This document shows, piece after piece, positions 46,186-57,794 of a stretch of 64,000 nt of DNA (the first letter of the stretch is position 1; each line of letters opens with the position of its first letter). Origin of the DNA: Ulota crispa (Eukaryota; Streptophyta; Bryopsida; Orthotrichales; Orthotrichaceae); NCBI GenBank assembly GCA_963920765.1, contig OY987242.1, positions 40,413,264 through 40,477,263 of the forward strand, read 5' to 3'. Below the pieces are notes generated by a model. The model worked only from the letters and a program-made list of their open reading frames with translations. It had not been told where the DNA came from and searched no databases. A program made the translations under genes and the position numbers.

Positions 46186-47135
46186 TTAACCCCTAATGGA
46201 CCAAGGGTATTTTTTGAAAAAAATCTCAGAACCTGTTAACCTTTAGTGCATTGCCCATTATTGTAAATAGGAACTATTTTTCTGAACTTGAACCGTACAA
46301 AAGTGTGTTAAACAAATAAATCAGTATGTGGTAAAAAATTTGTGGATTGTAAGATTATAATAGTTGAAGTGTGAAAAATAACTTTTTTTTCATTCATGCA
46401 AAACAAGGTTAGTAGATTTCAAGCCCTCCTAGAGTAAAATTTTTGCTCCACACAAATTTGAGATTTTTGGCTATTTACAAGCATATGATGTTAGGGTCAA
46501 TGGGTCATTCATGAAAAAATTCAGAAGTAAATGTAGAATCTAGCTTATTCTTAAATTACTCTACAATGCAAGGAGGTTAAGTGAATTGGCAATACACTAG
46601 TCATTTTTTCATGATTTCTTGTGTAATGAAGAAATTTTTTATTTGAAATTTGAACAGCAAAAAGTTAAACACAAATATTTGAAATATGCAAAAAAAAATT
46701 CAAGAGCTTTGAAAATATAAATCGCAAGACAATAGGGTTTGAAGTCAGAAGAAAATATATATTTTTTAAATTACCTAAACATAGTTAACAAAGTTTGACT
46801 CCTCTCAGAATGTGATTCTAGAGCTCATCTTATTTATTTTTGACAATTGTACACCATATTTGTTGGTTACATACATGCCAATTTTCAAAAACTGATGAGA
46901 GTTTTAGCACAAGATTCTCCAAAGATGCATGTATTATCCAAGCTACCTAAATTCTTTTAGGTAGCATAATTTTTGAATGGGCATCCAATTGAGGAACAAT
47001 TACATTTCCACTTGAGGGATGTATATTTATTCCTTGGATAACAATCTTGAAAACATCCAATAAGAATTGACTTTGTATGACCCTCTCTAGGTTTTCAATT
47101 GTCCATTGAATGGACACTTGGTCCTTTAGGGGTTA
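46186..47135. mobile_element. TTAA-family element (950 bp)
   Basis: The left edge is TTAA-CCCCTAATGGACCAAG. The right end in reverse is CCCCTAAAGGACCAAG, with one mismatch, followed by TTAC (decayed TTAA). The interior matches the second half of the 39360 element. Confidence 0.6.
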
Positions 47136-48039
47136 CATACAAATTCTATGTTGAATATAAGAGGTATTTAAAAAAGGACCCAAAGCTTTTTGTGTTTGGC
47201 ATGTGTAGATTTGAACAAGAATTTGGATAGCTTGGTTTTACAAATTGGTTGCAACTAAGGATGGTTACCTTGTAGATTTTGCCAAACTATTTCTTATTTA
47301 AAATATCAAATTTATCAAGGTAGAGTGATCAAATTGTGACGTCACTAACTTGAATTCACTAAAAAGGTTGGTAGAGAAGAATGGGGCTGGGGGGTCATAT
47401 AGAAACCATGGAATACTGGATTGTCAGTTTGTCACCCCCATTGATCAAATAATTGGACAATTACTGTTGTTATTTTTTTTGGCTTTGAGTTAAGGGACAA
47501 GAGATTGTTGTATACAAAAATGCTAGGTTTGATTAGCAAACCCTTTCATCACAAACTTTGCCCACATAGAACAAAGGTTTGCTTTTGCTAAAATCTCTAA
47601 AAAAAAAAAAAGTATATCTCAAGAAATAAGTGCATTTGCTGAAACAAAATTATTCAATATTTTTCCAGTATGTCATTTTTTATTAAATTACAGAAAAATT
47701 TGAAATATTACTAAACATGTTATTAGGAGTTAATATTAAATAATAGGGAGATTTTTCCTTCTTTGTAAACACAAAAAAAGCGATTTGAAGTGGAGAAGTT
47801 TGAGTAGGATGTTACTACAATGCAAGCCATGCTTTATGTCATTTGATTCAATTCAGTCAGAAATAATATTAAAATCTGTAGTGCACCAATGCAGAATGAA
47901 AATTTTATTTGTTTTGTTTTTTACTACAAAAACATGACAAAATACTTTAGTTTGTTATGCATTTACATACTCCTCATAGGTAGGTACGGCTTTTAAAGAT
48001 CGTTTCCAATTGCTGCAACTGCAAGGACGCTTGGCCCCT
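47136..48039. other. A+T-rich gene-free stretch
   Basis: No gene or element end recognised between the last TTAA-family element and the 3' end of the LINE. Confidence 0.4.
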
Positions 48040-50965
48040 TTTATTAATACAAAAAATAGTGTGCTTTGGAAGTTTTGGGTTGGTTACAGTAGGCTGCACC
48101 CTACTGTACTATGAGTCAAGATAAGTAGTTCTTATGTGGAAGTCCAGGGTGCTCACTACTAGATAAGCTCAGAAACCATTTGATGCCTAAACTAGTAGAC
48201 TGTACAGTATATAGAAAGGAGGTTGGATAAGATAGTGTAGTAGAGTACTGCTTATTCCTACTCCAGGGTGCTTTTGAGGGTAGAATAGTAAGGATTATGA
48301 TTCTGCTATTTGTATTCTTACTTCTACTCTTTGGTACTAAGACTTGTGTATAGATGGACAAGTGTTTTATCTTTCTAGTCCAAGGTGTTATACTAGTCAA
48401 GGTCTGAGAGTTTATAGTGTCTCCACTTAATCTTATAGTTTGTTTGCTCATCATGAGGTTCTAGTGTAGTTCCATACTTTAGTTCTAGGATCAATGAACA
48501 TAGGAGACCACTCCTCCATAAAAGCCATGGAAAGTGATTTTTTCTTCTTTGGTTTCTTGAGCTTCAAGTTGATATCACGCCATGTTGCCATTCTTGCATG
48601 GATCGTCGCCACCCATGTCGCTCCCCATGCTCTTTCAAAATATGGTGCTTGATCTCTACACTTGCTATTGCACCTCTCTATCCAAGTGTACCAAAGCAAG
48701 AAGGATCTCATCAGGTCAAGGGGTTGGTTTTTGTATACTTATTTTGTATCTTTATCTTTATTGCTGAAATTTGGGTGGCCCAATAATGCTTGCGAGAGGC
48801 TGGTGACTTCCTTTCCCCTTCCTAACCTTGCCACTGAATTGAAAGTATCCCATAGCCTCCTCACAAAAGGGCATTCAAGGAACATGTGAGTGGTTGTTTT
48901 GATGGTGTAGTTGCAAAACATGCAGCTGACATCTACTGTGGACGCTTTGTTGCTCAGTCATGTTCCAGTAACTACACCCTTGTTCAGCAGTTGCCACATA
49001 AAAGTAGCTTGTTTGGCAAGTCTCGAGGGGTACCATATGAGCTGTAAAGTCTTAAACACGTATGTTGCATCCATTTCTATTTCCTCTAACTCTTTTACCC
49101 CTTTTGCTTTGACCCCTGCTTTTGAAAGCTGCTGTCTATATCCAATTTTTGAAGAGTATGCAAAAAAAAAAAGAGGGTTGATGTACCATTCTTGTCTATA
49201 TTCTTCCATTGCCAATCTTTTGGATCCTATTGAAGTTTGTCGATGGTGTTACCTGCAATTGCCCATACGGAGTTCGGATATTCAAGTGGCTCCTTTGGGT
49301 TGCACACTTGGAATGCTATGCTTTTGGACCTCCATGCAACTACCTTTGCTGGTTTGCCGTCTTCTGCTCGTAAGAAGTCCTCCTCTCCTACCTTTCTGAG
49401 GATGCCAAGTTGCCTCGGATTCTGGTACATGATAATTTGGGGTTTGATGGTAAAGTCTCCTTGACTTACTACTAGGTAGAATCTGTCTAGATTGCTACTG
49501 TATAGCCATTTACCAATTTGAAAATTTTTTATTTTTTGCATAGGATTCTAGGGGATATGAGAGATGGCAGTTAGTCTTCTTGTAATAATCTTTTTTGATA
49601 CCACCCCTTTTCTAAAAAGCTTAGCTTGAATCTCTTTAGCCAAACACCAGTTGCCCCTTTCCCCGTCCCACAGGTCACATACTATGTGAATACTTGCCTT
49701 CGCCCATAAGTGGAAGCCTAATTGATTCTCCTTGTTCATGCCCATAGGTGATGATCTGTCCTTTAATACTAGCTGATTACCAAAGATTGGCTAGAGCATT
49801 ACTTCTACCTCTCTCTGTGGCTCAATCTGAGTTAGCCCTGACTTGATTGCGCGAAAAGCTTTGAAGCACGTTAGCATTAGTGGCAAGAGCTGGTGGTTCC
49901 TTACACCTCGTTTAGCAAAAAACATCTAGTTGGTTGAGTTGTGCCATTTGGCGTCTACCAATGGTCTACAACATTCTAGCTTATTTCTCATCAAAACTTT
50001 TTAAGTTTCTAAACCGGAGCTAAGCCTCAAACTACCATTTTTGACAATAACGCTTGGATTTGCAATCAGAGTCGGTGATTTTTACATCTCCTTCGTTGCG
50101 TGGAAGAATACATGCATTCCATTCTACCCGTGCTGAACATCGGCCATCCATCCGTCCTGCCCATATGTATGTCCTGATAAGTTTCTGGATGGCATTGCAG
50201 CACTTTGGTGAAAGGCCACAGCAAGATGCTGCATATCAATACATCGATAAGAGGACTTGGTTACAAATGACAATTTGATCTACAAGAAAGATCTTCTTTG
50301 CCGCCCATAACTTTATTCTCTTCTATATCATTTCCAATAGTATGATTGTGTTGGTATCTGGATGTAGATGGAAGCCTATTTGGGGCCCTAGAAATCTTAC
50401 TCCGGTACCTTCAGCAGCTCCCTTGAGTCCCATATCATGTCCCCACTCAAAATTCCAAATGTTTGGTGAGGTCCGTATATAAAAAAATATATATTTCTAT
50501 TAACTTTTGACCTCAATGCCAAGCAATAGGTTTCCAAAATGTGTTGTGTTCTTTGGAAATTTCTCAGAGTGCCCTACAAGTATAAGGCAGCGTCATTTGC
50601 ATATGATGTGTCCACCAGTTTGACACCATTTCACAGCTTCATACCTATAATGCCAAACTCCTTGTCTTCCAACATGTACTCTAGTGAATCCAACACTATT
50701 ATAAATAAAAAAAAGTCGAGAGGACATCTTGGACGTACCAAGCGAGTTAAGTCAAATTCTTTCCTAATCTCTCCGTAGATTTTTACGGCAAAAGAAGCGT
50801 TTTTATACAATGCCATCATCTTTTTGACGTGGCTTTCATGAAATCCAAGCTTTTCCATCACTTGTTCCGTAAAAGATCATAATACGCAATCATACGCTTT
50901 CTCAAAGTCAAACAAAAGTTGTGTGAGGTCATGTCCAAATTATTCAGCATTGCACATGGCCTTTT
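48040..50965 (-). mobile_element. L1-like LINE, 3' part (reverse transcriptase to zinc-binding domain)
   Basis: Read on the minus strand this is the downstream half of a plant L1-type LINE. Near 50930-50640 it shows a reverse transcriptase segment (LFDFEKAYDC, then YKNASFAVKIYGEIRKEFDL, PRCPLDFFLFIIVLDSLEYM). Near 48921-48740 it shows the zinc-binding zf-RVT domain (CNYTIKTTTHMFLECPFVRR). The frame is broken by several stops and shifts (for instance stops between 50900 and 50000), so it is dead. The 3' end near 48.04 kb (AATAAAA on the minus strand) is approximate. Its upstream part continues beyond the LTR element at 56757 and again past 63583. Confidence 0.8.
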
Positions 50966-51403
50966 GTATCAGGGGCGAACTCAGAGACAAGAACAAAGTA
51001 GTGGAAACGTACAATCAAAACAAGAACTCAGAAGTGTATTTAAAACCAATGCTAGATAAATATATTAGAAGGTAGCAATACAAGGCAAAGCTAAGGCTTG
51101 AAAATCAAAGACTAAGACAACAAGATAAGTTGTTAAGACTGAGGAACATCTCAGTCTTGACTCCTTTATATACTGGAGATTGAAGTTTGTCTGTCAAACT
51201 TGAAAAGTTGCTCAAGAAGCTTCCTCCGTCTTAGAACGGCAAGTTTGGGAATTTGCTTAAAAATCTTCTTCCAACTTGAATGGCACTCAAACTGCTTCTA
51301 TTTAGTAGAAAGCTTTTTAAGAAACTTCCAACCTTCTAGAACCTTCTAGAATTTTTTAGATGATTCCATGAGCTTCTATCATTGGTTGATTATGTTTGCG
51401 ACA
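50966..51403 (-). repeat. 3' LTR of element 1
   Basis: A 438-bp LTR bounded by TGTCGC... on the minus strand, preceded by a purine-rich tract (GAATGGGAGG). It is about 56 bp longer than the 5' LTR. Confidence 0.75.
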
Positions 51404-54400
51404 TTACCTCCCATTCTAGCTCCGAGATCCTTTGAAGAGTTTGTGTAGTTGTTGCTCTTGGCTTTGCTGATTGCTGTTTATGAAATTCTTAAATCTTCAA
51501 GGGTGCGTTCGATAAATTTGAAGCTGGTTTCCATGTACGCTTGTTAATCGGATAGTTGCGCCAATGAACAAAGTATTCGACTTGCCCTCTCCGAATCCTT
51601 GAATCTAAAACTTTCTTAACTTCATATTTTTTGATGTTATCCACTTTAACGCAATGTGGAGGAAATTGAAATTTTCTAGGAAAATTAGATTCTTTATAGG
51701 TTTCCAAGAGTGAAACATGAAAAATTAGATGTACCTTCATTGCTGCTGGTAATTGTAGTCTATGCAACAGCATTGATTTGTTTTTCAATGCTAAATGGTT
51801 CAATCCGGCAATAGTCAAGTTTGTTGCTTGAACGAGTCGTCTTGATATTACGTCGTAATAGCTATACTTTTTTATCCACTTGAAATTATAGTTGTTTTTT
51901 TCTTCTTACATTGGCAAATTTTTTATATCGTATTTGAATTTCTTTTAAATAGGCTTTCATTGGTATATGTAGCTCTTGTAAACGCATTGCCAAATTCTCT
52001 GCTGCAGGGCTCTTCCTTCTCTAAGCTGATACCATATCAATTTTTGGATGATGTCTATAATTTGCGTAAAATGAAGTCTCTTGAGTTGATGCATGTTTGC
52101 TGTTGTTATATGCAAACTCTGCAAGCGATGGCAAAGACACCCAATCGTCTTGTTGATAATTTATGGTACACCATAAATATTGCTTTAATATTTGATTTAC
52201 ACGTTCGATCTGTCTATCTATTTGAAGATGAAAAGCTAAAAAAAGCTTCATCTTTACTTGTAAGATTTCAAATAGTGATTGCCAAAATTTGGAAATGAAC
52301 TGCGGACCTCTGTCAAACATAATGTTTTTGAGTAGTCCATGATATCGATAAATGCTATCGATGAAGAGTTTAGCTGTTTCTTCTTCAATAATTGTCTTTT
52401 TGCATGGAACAAAATGCGTCATCTTACAAAACCGATCGACTATCACACAAATAAAATCAAACTTAGCCGAAAGTAGTAAGTTTGTAATGAAATCCGTAGA
52501 AATAGATAACCATGGCTGTTTTGGCACTAGTAAAGGCTGTAAAAACTTGTATGGTCGATGTCGCGGATTCTTGAAGCGAAAATATGTGTCACAAGGTAGA
52601 ACAAACTCTTTGATGGTCTTTCACATCTGTGGCCACCAAAAATCTTGAGAAACAAATTCCAACGTTTTGTTGAAACCAAAATATCCAACGGCTAGAAGGT
52701 CGTGGCGTGCTTGCATAATTTGAAAATGTCATGGTCCATCCGGAATGTATAGACGTTCTTTAAAATATAAAAGCTGATTTTTAATATTGAATTCAGTAAA
52801 ATCTTTTGTAGAATTGTTAGAACGTTGTTTGATATCAAACATCGAGGCATCTATAGCTAAGGCTGTTCAAATTTCGTCTAAAAAACTGGATTCAGCTGGA
52901 AATGAGACTTGAGCTGCTTGTAAAGAAATGAGTTCAGGTTTCAAAAGCGTCGTCTGTTGTTAATCATATGCTGCTTCCCATTTCTTAGGTATAATGTTGG
53001 ATCTTCTAAATAAAGCATCAGATAACTTTTGTTGCTTTTTGGGTCGATGTATGATGTCAAAATCAAATCTAGATAGAGGCATAATCCAACGAATTTGACA
53101 ACGATTCAAGACACGAGTAGACATGAAATATCCAAGGTTTTTGTTATCAATATATACTGTCACATGGTGTACAATGCCTTCAAAAAAATGACGCCATTCT
53201 TGGAAAGAATCCACGATTACAAGTAGCTCTTTATTGCAAATTTCATAATTGATTTCTATTGTGCTGAACTTTCTTGAATAGAAGACAACTGGATGGAGTT
53301 TTCTGTCTTCTTCTTGTTGCAATAATATTGCATCCAATGCAAAATCTAAAGCATTTGTTTCCAAAAAGAATGGCTTGGAAAAACCTGAATGTATCAAAAT
53401 CGAAGTTGTAGTAAAGACTTTCTTCAGTGTTTGAAAAGTCTTGTCTACTTTTTGACCCCAATCCAACTTATTTTTGCATGTAAACTGCGTAAGTGGAGTA
53501 GCAATTTGGAAATAGTTTTTGATGAAGATTTGGTAGAAATTTGCAAAACCAAGAAAACATTGGACATCGCGTACTGTCTATGGTGTTGTCCAATCTAATA
53601 CGGTTTGAATTTTTTTAGAATCCATTGAAATACAATCACTTGAAACGATATAGCCAAAAAACTCGACTTGAATAGTGTGAAAATTATATTTTTTAAGTTT
53701 GGCGTATAATCCAGCATTGCAAAGCTTTTCAAGTACTAGTTTTACATGTTTTTCATCCTAAATTGGATCCTTAGAGTATATCAAAATGTCGTCTAGATAG
53801 CAGACAAAAAAATCGTTTAGAAACTTTTGGAATATATTATTCATAAGATATTGAAAGATTGCTGGTGCATTTGTAAGTCCAAAAGGCATGACATTATATT
53901 CGAAGTGGCCATACCTTGTTCGAAAAGCTATCTTCTATTCGTTACCTTCTTTTATTTATACAAGATTATACGCTCCCCTAAGATCAATTTTGGTATAAAT
54001 CTTTACTTGTCCGACTTGGTCAAGAAGTCCGCTGATTAGAGGTAATGAATACCGATTTTTGATTGTAATTTTATTGAAGCCTCGATAATCCACGCACATT
54101 TGTAAAAATCCATCTTTCTTCTTTACAAATAAAATGGGTGCACCAGCTAGAAACTTAGAGTGTTAAATAAAATTCTTGACTAAATTTTTGTCAAGATATT
54201 CTCTCAATGCAGAGAATTTGTTCTGTGATAGATTATAAATGGGTCCAAAAGATGGTTGTGTACTTTGTTCAAGATCAATGGTGTACTCATATAATTGATA
54301 TTTGAGCAAAATATCTGCATTCTTCTTTTCAAAGACATCTTGATAATTTTTATATTCTTCTGGAAGCGTGATTATCTTGGTGGTTTGCTCAGACATTAGA

Positions 54401-56374
54401 ATAGCATATGCCACAAATATATCACCATCTTTGGCAGCTTGCATAAACACTTGAGCTCCAAAAAATAAGAATTTAGACAATTTTTGGTCGAAAAGTTCTA
54501 TAGATTTAACCACTGGTTTATCTATAGAAGGTTTTTCAAAAATAAATGTAATACTACGGTTTGCCCAATCAATTTGAGAATTATATATTTCAAACCAAAA
54601 AAATTCTAAAATTACAGGACTAGACGAAGAACAGATAACATTGTAAACTATATGGCTACTATAGTTTTTTGCTATTGTTTGTAACGGAGTTGTTTTGTAG
54701 GTAACATCGCCAAAAAATAGCGGTTGTCTATCAATAACTTCAACGTGAACGGCCTTTGACTTTTGAATTATGGGAATCGTATGCAATTTTACAAACAATT
54801 CATCTATAAAATATGCTGAGGCTCCGAAATCTATCAAAGTATAGACTTTAATATTTTTAAGACATAAACAAACTGATATGATAAAACAAGAAGCGGGATT
54901 TGCAAATAATACAAGACCTAAAGATTTTGACGATGTTGTAGGATTCAGTCGCACGGTCCCTATTGTGACTGGACTTTATTGTTTTCATATTGAACGTTAG
55001 TACTCTGAAATTGTGAAGCGCGTCGTTGCTTCTCAAGACAATTGCTAACTTTATATCCATCTTTTCCACAATAAAAACATAATCATTTTTTGCGTTAGCG
55101 CTTTTTCTTTTGTTCTGTAAAAAGTTTGAATCGAATTACATGAATTTGCATGTCTTCAGCTTCGGATTGTTTTCCTAAACTTGGAGTTGAAGAAGTGGCA
55201 GAATAGCCAGTGTAAGGCTGCGACGTGGTCCATACTTGTTTATCTTGTTGCCGCTCAAATAGCATATTGTCACACTTGACAGCTTGACTAATAGCTTCAT
55301 TCAATGTCGTAGGATCTGATAATAAAAGTAATAAGTCTTTTACTTTGTTACATAAACCATAACAAAATTGGTTTATCAAAGCTTGTTCGCTCTAATTGAT
55401 GTCGCATGCAAGCTGACAAAAATTTGAAGCGTAGACTGATACTGAACGTTTTCTTTGTCGTAAGCTCTGGATCTTTGTTGTCACAAAGTGTATTTTGTCA
55501 TGTTTACCAAATGCTTCTCTAAAAGCTTCTAGAAACACTTCAAAATTGTTGAGTATCAAAGAGTTTTTTCAAAAAGCGGTGCAAACTAAAAAAGTGTTTA
55601 TTCAAATAACAAAGTTTCCACCAATTAAATGCAAGCTGCATTTGTCAAATATTGTTGAGATTGAAGGAGCATAATAAATCAAACTTGATTGACGAAACAT
55701 CAAAATTTAGAACGTATATCGTCAAATTTTTCCGGAAGGCTGACTCTAGATTCTTTGTTTTTGCTAGAACTTGAAACCTGCAGCATGGGATTTAGAAGAT
55801 TATTGGCTTAAATAGTTGGTATGGATGTTGCAACATGTTTCCGCTCTATAGATTGTTGCAGTCTTGCTTTGAGGCCAGAGACCCTTGAGTTGAGTTATTT
55901 GGTTTGCTTGAACATCTGTTGTCGCTCTAGATTCATGGTTGTAATTGTGGACATGATAGCATCAAACTTTGAATTGTTCATAACGACTTCGTTTCCCTCC
56001 GTCATGGTGATAACATAGTATTCTAGTAATACACGTTGATAAAAACAACAAGATTGCGAATGTTTGAAAACATAAACGGAGTAGGCTGTGACAGTAATGT
56101 TTCAAAACTAGCTTCACCAAACTCTCGTACAACTTTTTCTCTAAGTTTGTGTTTGGATCTGCTAATAATATAGATTTCAAAATTGGAATTGAATTTACAT
56201 ACATGAGGTCTATTCAGGTTTATAAACTTCAACAGTAGAAAAAATCTATAGTAAGAATAAATAATACCATCAACTTAAATGTGGGTAATCCGCAATTTCT
56301 AAAACATTTTGCAGTTTTCAAATAGAGGGGTTATTACTGAAAACCAAAAAGTTTTGATGATGTTGAAGTCAATA

Positions 56375-56756
56375 TGTCAAAAATAGACTCAGAGATAAAA
56401 AAAAGTAGTAGAAACGTAAAATCAAAACAAAAACTCAGAAGTATGCTTAGAACCAATGCTAGAGAGAGAGTAGCAATACAAGGCAAGGCTAAGGCTTGAA
56501 GGCCAAAAACTAAAGCGGCAAGATAAGTTGTTGAGACTAAAGAATATCTCAATCTTGACTTCTTTATATACTTAAGATTGAATTTTGTCTGTCAAGCTTG
56601 GAAAGTTGCTTGAAAAGCTTCCTTCAACTTGAACGGCACTCGAATTGCTTCTATTTGATAAGAAGCTTTTTAAAAAGCTTCTAACCTTCTAGAACTTTCT
56701 AGAACTTTCTAGACAATTCTATGAGCTTTAATCTTTGGTTAATTATGTCCATGACA
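56375..56756 (-). repeat. 5' LTR of element 1
   Basis: A 382-bp LTR opening TGTCATGGAC on the minus strand and ending TTTTTGACA. It has clearly diverged from the 3' LTR. I could not recognise a primer-binding site after it. Confidence 0.75.
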
Positions 56757-57156
56757 TTTTGCACCATGAAGCCATTATATAATTTGCGTCTTCCCTGTAT
56801 AAATCTAATTTGCACTGGTCTGGTTATTTCTAGAAATATCGGCTGAAGCCTCCTAGCTATGACCACTAAAACTAGTTTATAGAAAGATGAGTGCAATGTA
56901 ATACATTTACAATTACTATTCAACAAAACGTTACGTCCTTTAGATAGCAATATTATAAGGTCTTTGTTATAGTACCTTGATATTTCACCGGTATCTAGAA
57001 TTTTTTACACCGCTGCCAGTAGACTCTTTTCGACCTCCTCTGAGCATACTCGAAAGAAATCAGTGGATATGTCGTCTACTCCAACAGCTATTCACTTAAC
57101 AATATTTTAATGGCCACTCAAATTTTCTCTATGATGACGGTTTTCAAGACATCCCC
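56757..57156 (-). mobile_element. LINE middle part (start of reverse transcriptase), first contig
   Basis: About 400 bp of the same LINE between the two LTR elements. The minus strand shows the typical finger/palm start (SFYKLVLVVIARRLQPIFLE, RPVQIRFIQGRR). Its end at 56757 continues directly, after removing one copy of the 5-bp duplication, into the LINE sequence at 50960. The same sequence is present again at 57394-57794 after the gap. Confidence 0.75.
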
Positions 57157-57183
57157 TATCACGGACATAAGCAACCAATGATT

Positions 57184-57383
57184 NNNNNNNNNNNNNNNNN
57201 NNNNNNNNNNNNNNNNNNNNNNNNNNNNNNNNNNNNNNNNNNNNNNNNNNNNNNNNNNNNNNNNNNNNNNNNNNNNNNNNNNNNNNNNNNNNNNNNNNNN
57301 NNNNNNNNNNNNNNNNNNNNNNNNNNNNNNNNNNNNNNNNNNNNNNNNNNNNNNNNNNNNNNNNNNNNNNNNNNNNNNNNNNN
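57184..57383. other. Assembly gap (200 N)
   Basis: Exactly 200 N, a placeholder size. The flanks 56747-57183 and 57384-57821 are the same ~437 bp in the same orientation, differing by one A in an A-run, so the contigs very probably overlap and the gap is not real sequence. Confidence 0.95.
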
Positions 57384-57393
57384 GTCCATGACA

Positions 57394-57794
57394 TTTTGCA
57401 CCATGAAGCCATTATATAATTTGCGTCTTCCCTGTATAAAATCTAATTTGCACTGGTCTGGTTATTTCTAGAAATATCGGCTGAAGCCTCCTAGCTATGA
57501 CCACTAAAACTAGTTTATAGAAAGATGAGTGCAATGTAATACATTTACAATTACTATTCAACAAAACGTTACGTCCTTTAGATAGCAATATTATAAGGTC
57601 TTTGTTATAGTACCTTGATATTTCACCGGTATCTAGAATTTTTTACACCGCTGCCAGTAGACTCTTTTCGACCTCCTCTGAGCATACTCGAAAGAAATCA
57701 GTGGATATGTCGTCTACTCCAACAGCTATTCACTTAACAATATTTTAATGGCCACTCAAATTTTCTCTATGATGACGGTTTTCAAGACATCCCC
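57394..57794 (-). mobile_element. LINE middle part, second contig (duplicate of 56757-57156)
   Basis: The same LINE fragment as before the gap, repeated because two overlapping contigs were placed end to end. The ten bases at 57384-57393 are the outer end of LTR element 1. Confidence 0.75.

Larger units (their letters stand above)
50966..56756 (-). mobile_element. Broken Ty3-type chromovirus LTR element 1
   Basis: A fossil Ty3/gypsy-type LTR element with a chromodomain, on the minus strand. LTRs lie at 56375-56756 (5') and 50966-51403 (3'). The 5-bp target duplication is CAAAA on the minus strand (56757-56761 and 50961-50965). In order, it shows remains of gag with a zinc knuckle (about 56.0-55.0 kb), protease (about 54.9-54.7), reverse transcriptase (about 54.2-53.5), RNase H (about 53.5-52.96), integrase (about 52.9-52.0) and chromodomain (about 51.7-51.5). 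It is broken, with perhaps ten or so breaks. By eye about one LTR site in seven differs between the two LTRs, mostly C/T and G/A, so the insertion is old. It sits inside the LINE. Confidence 0.88.

Noticed and set aside
48116-48454. 112-codon minus-strand frame at the LINE 3' end
   Set aside because: It lies past the zinc-binding domain in what is probably the LINE 3' UTR and lacks any motif.
57107-57471. Open frames running through the N gap
   Set aside because: They consist of unknown bases and have no meaning.
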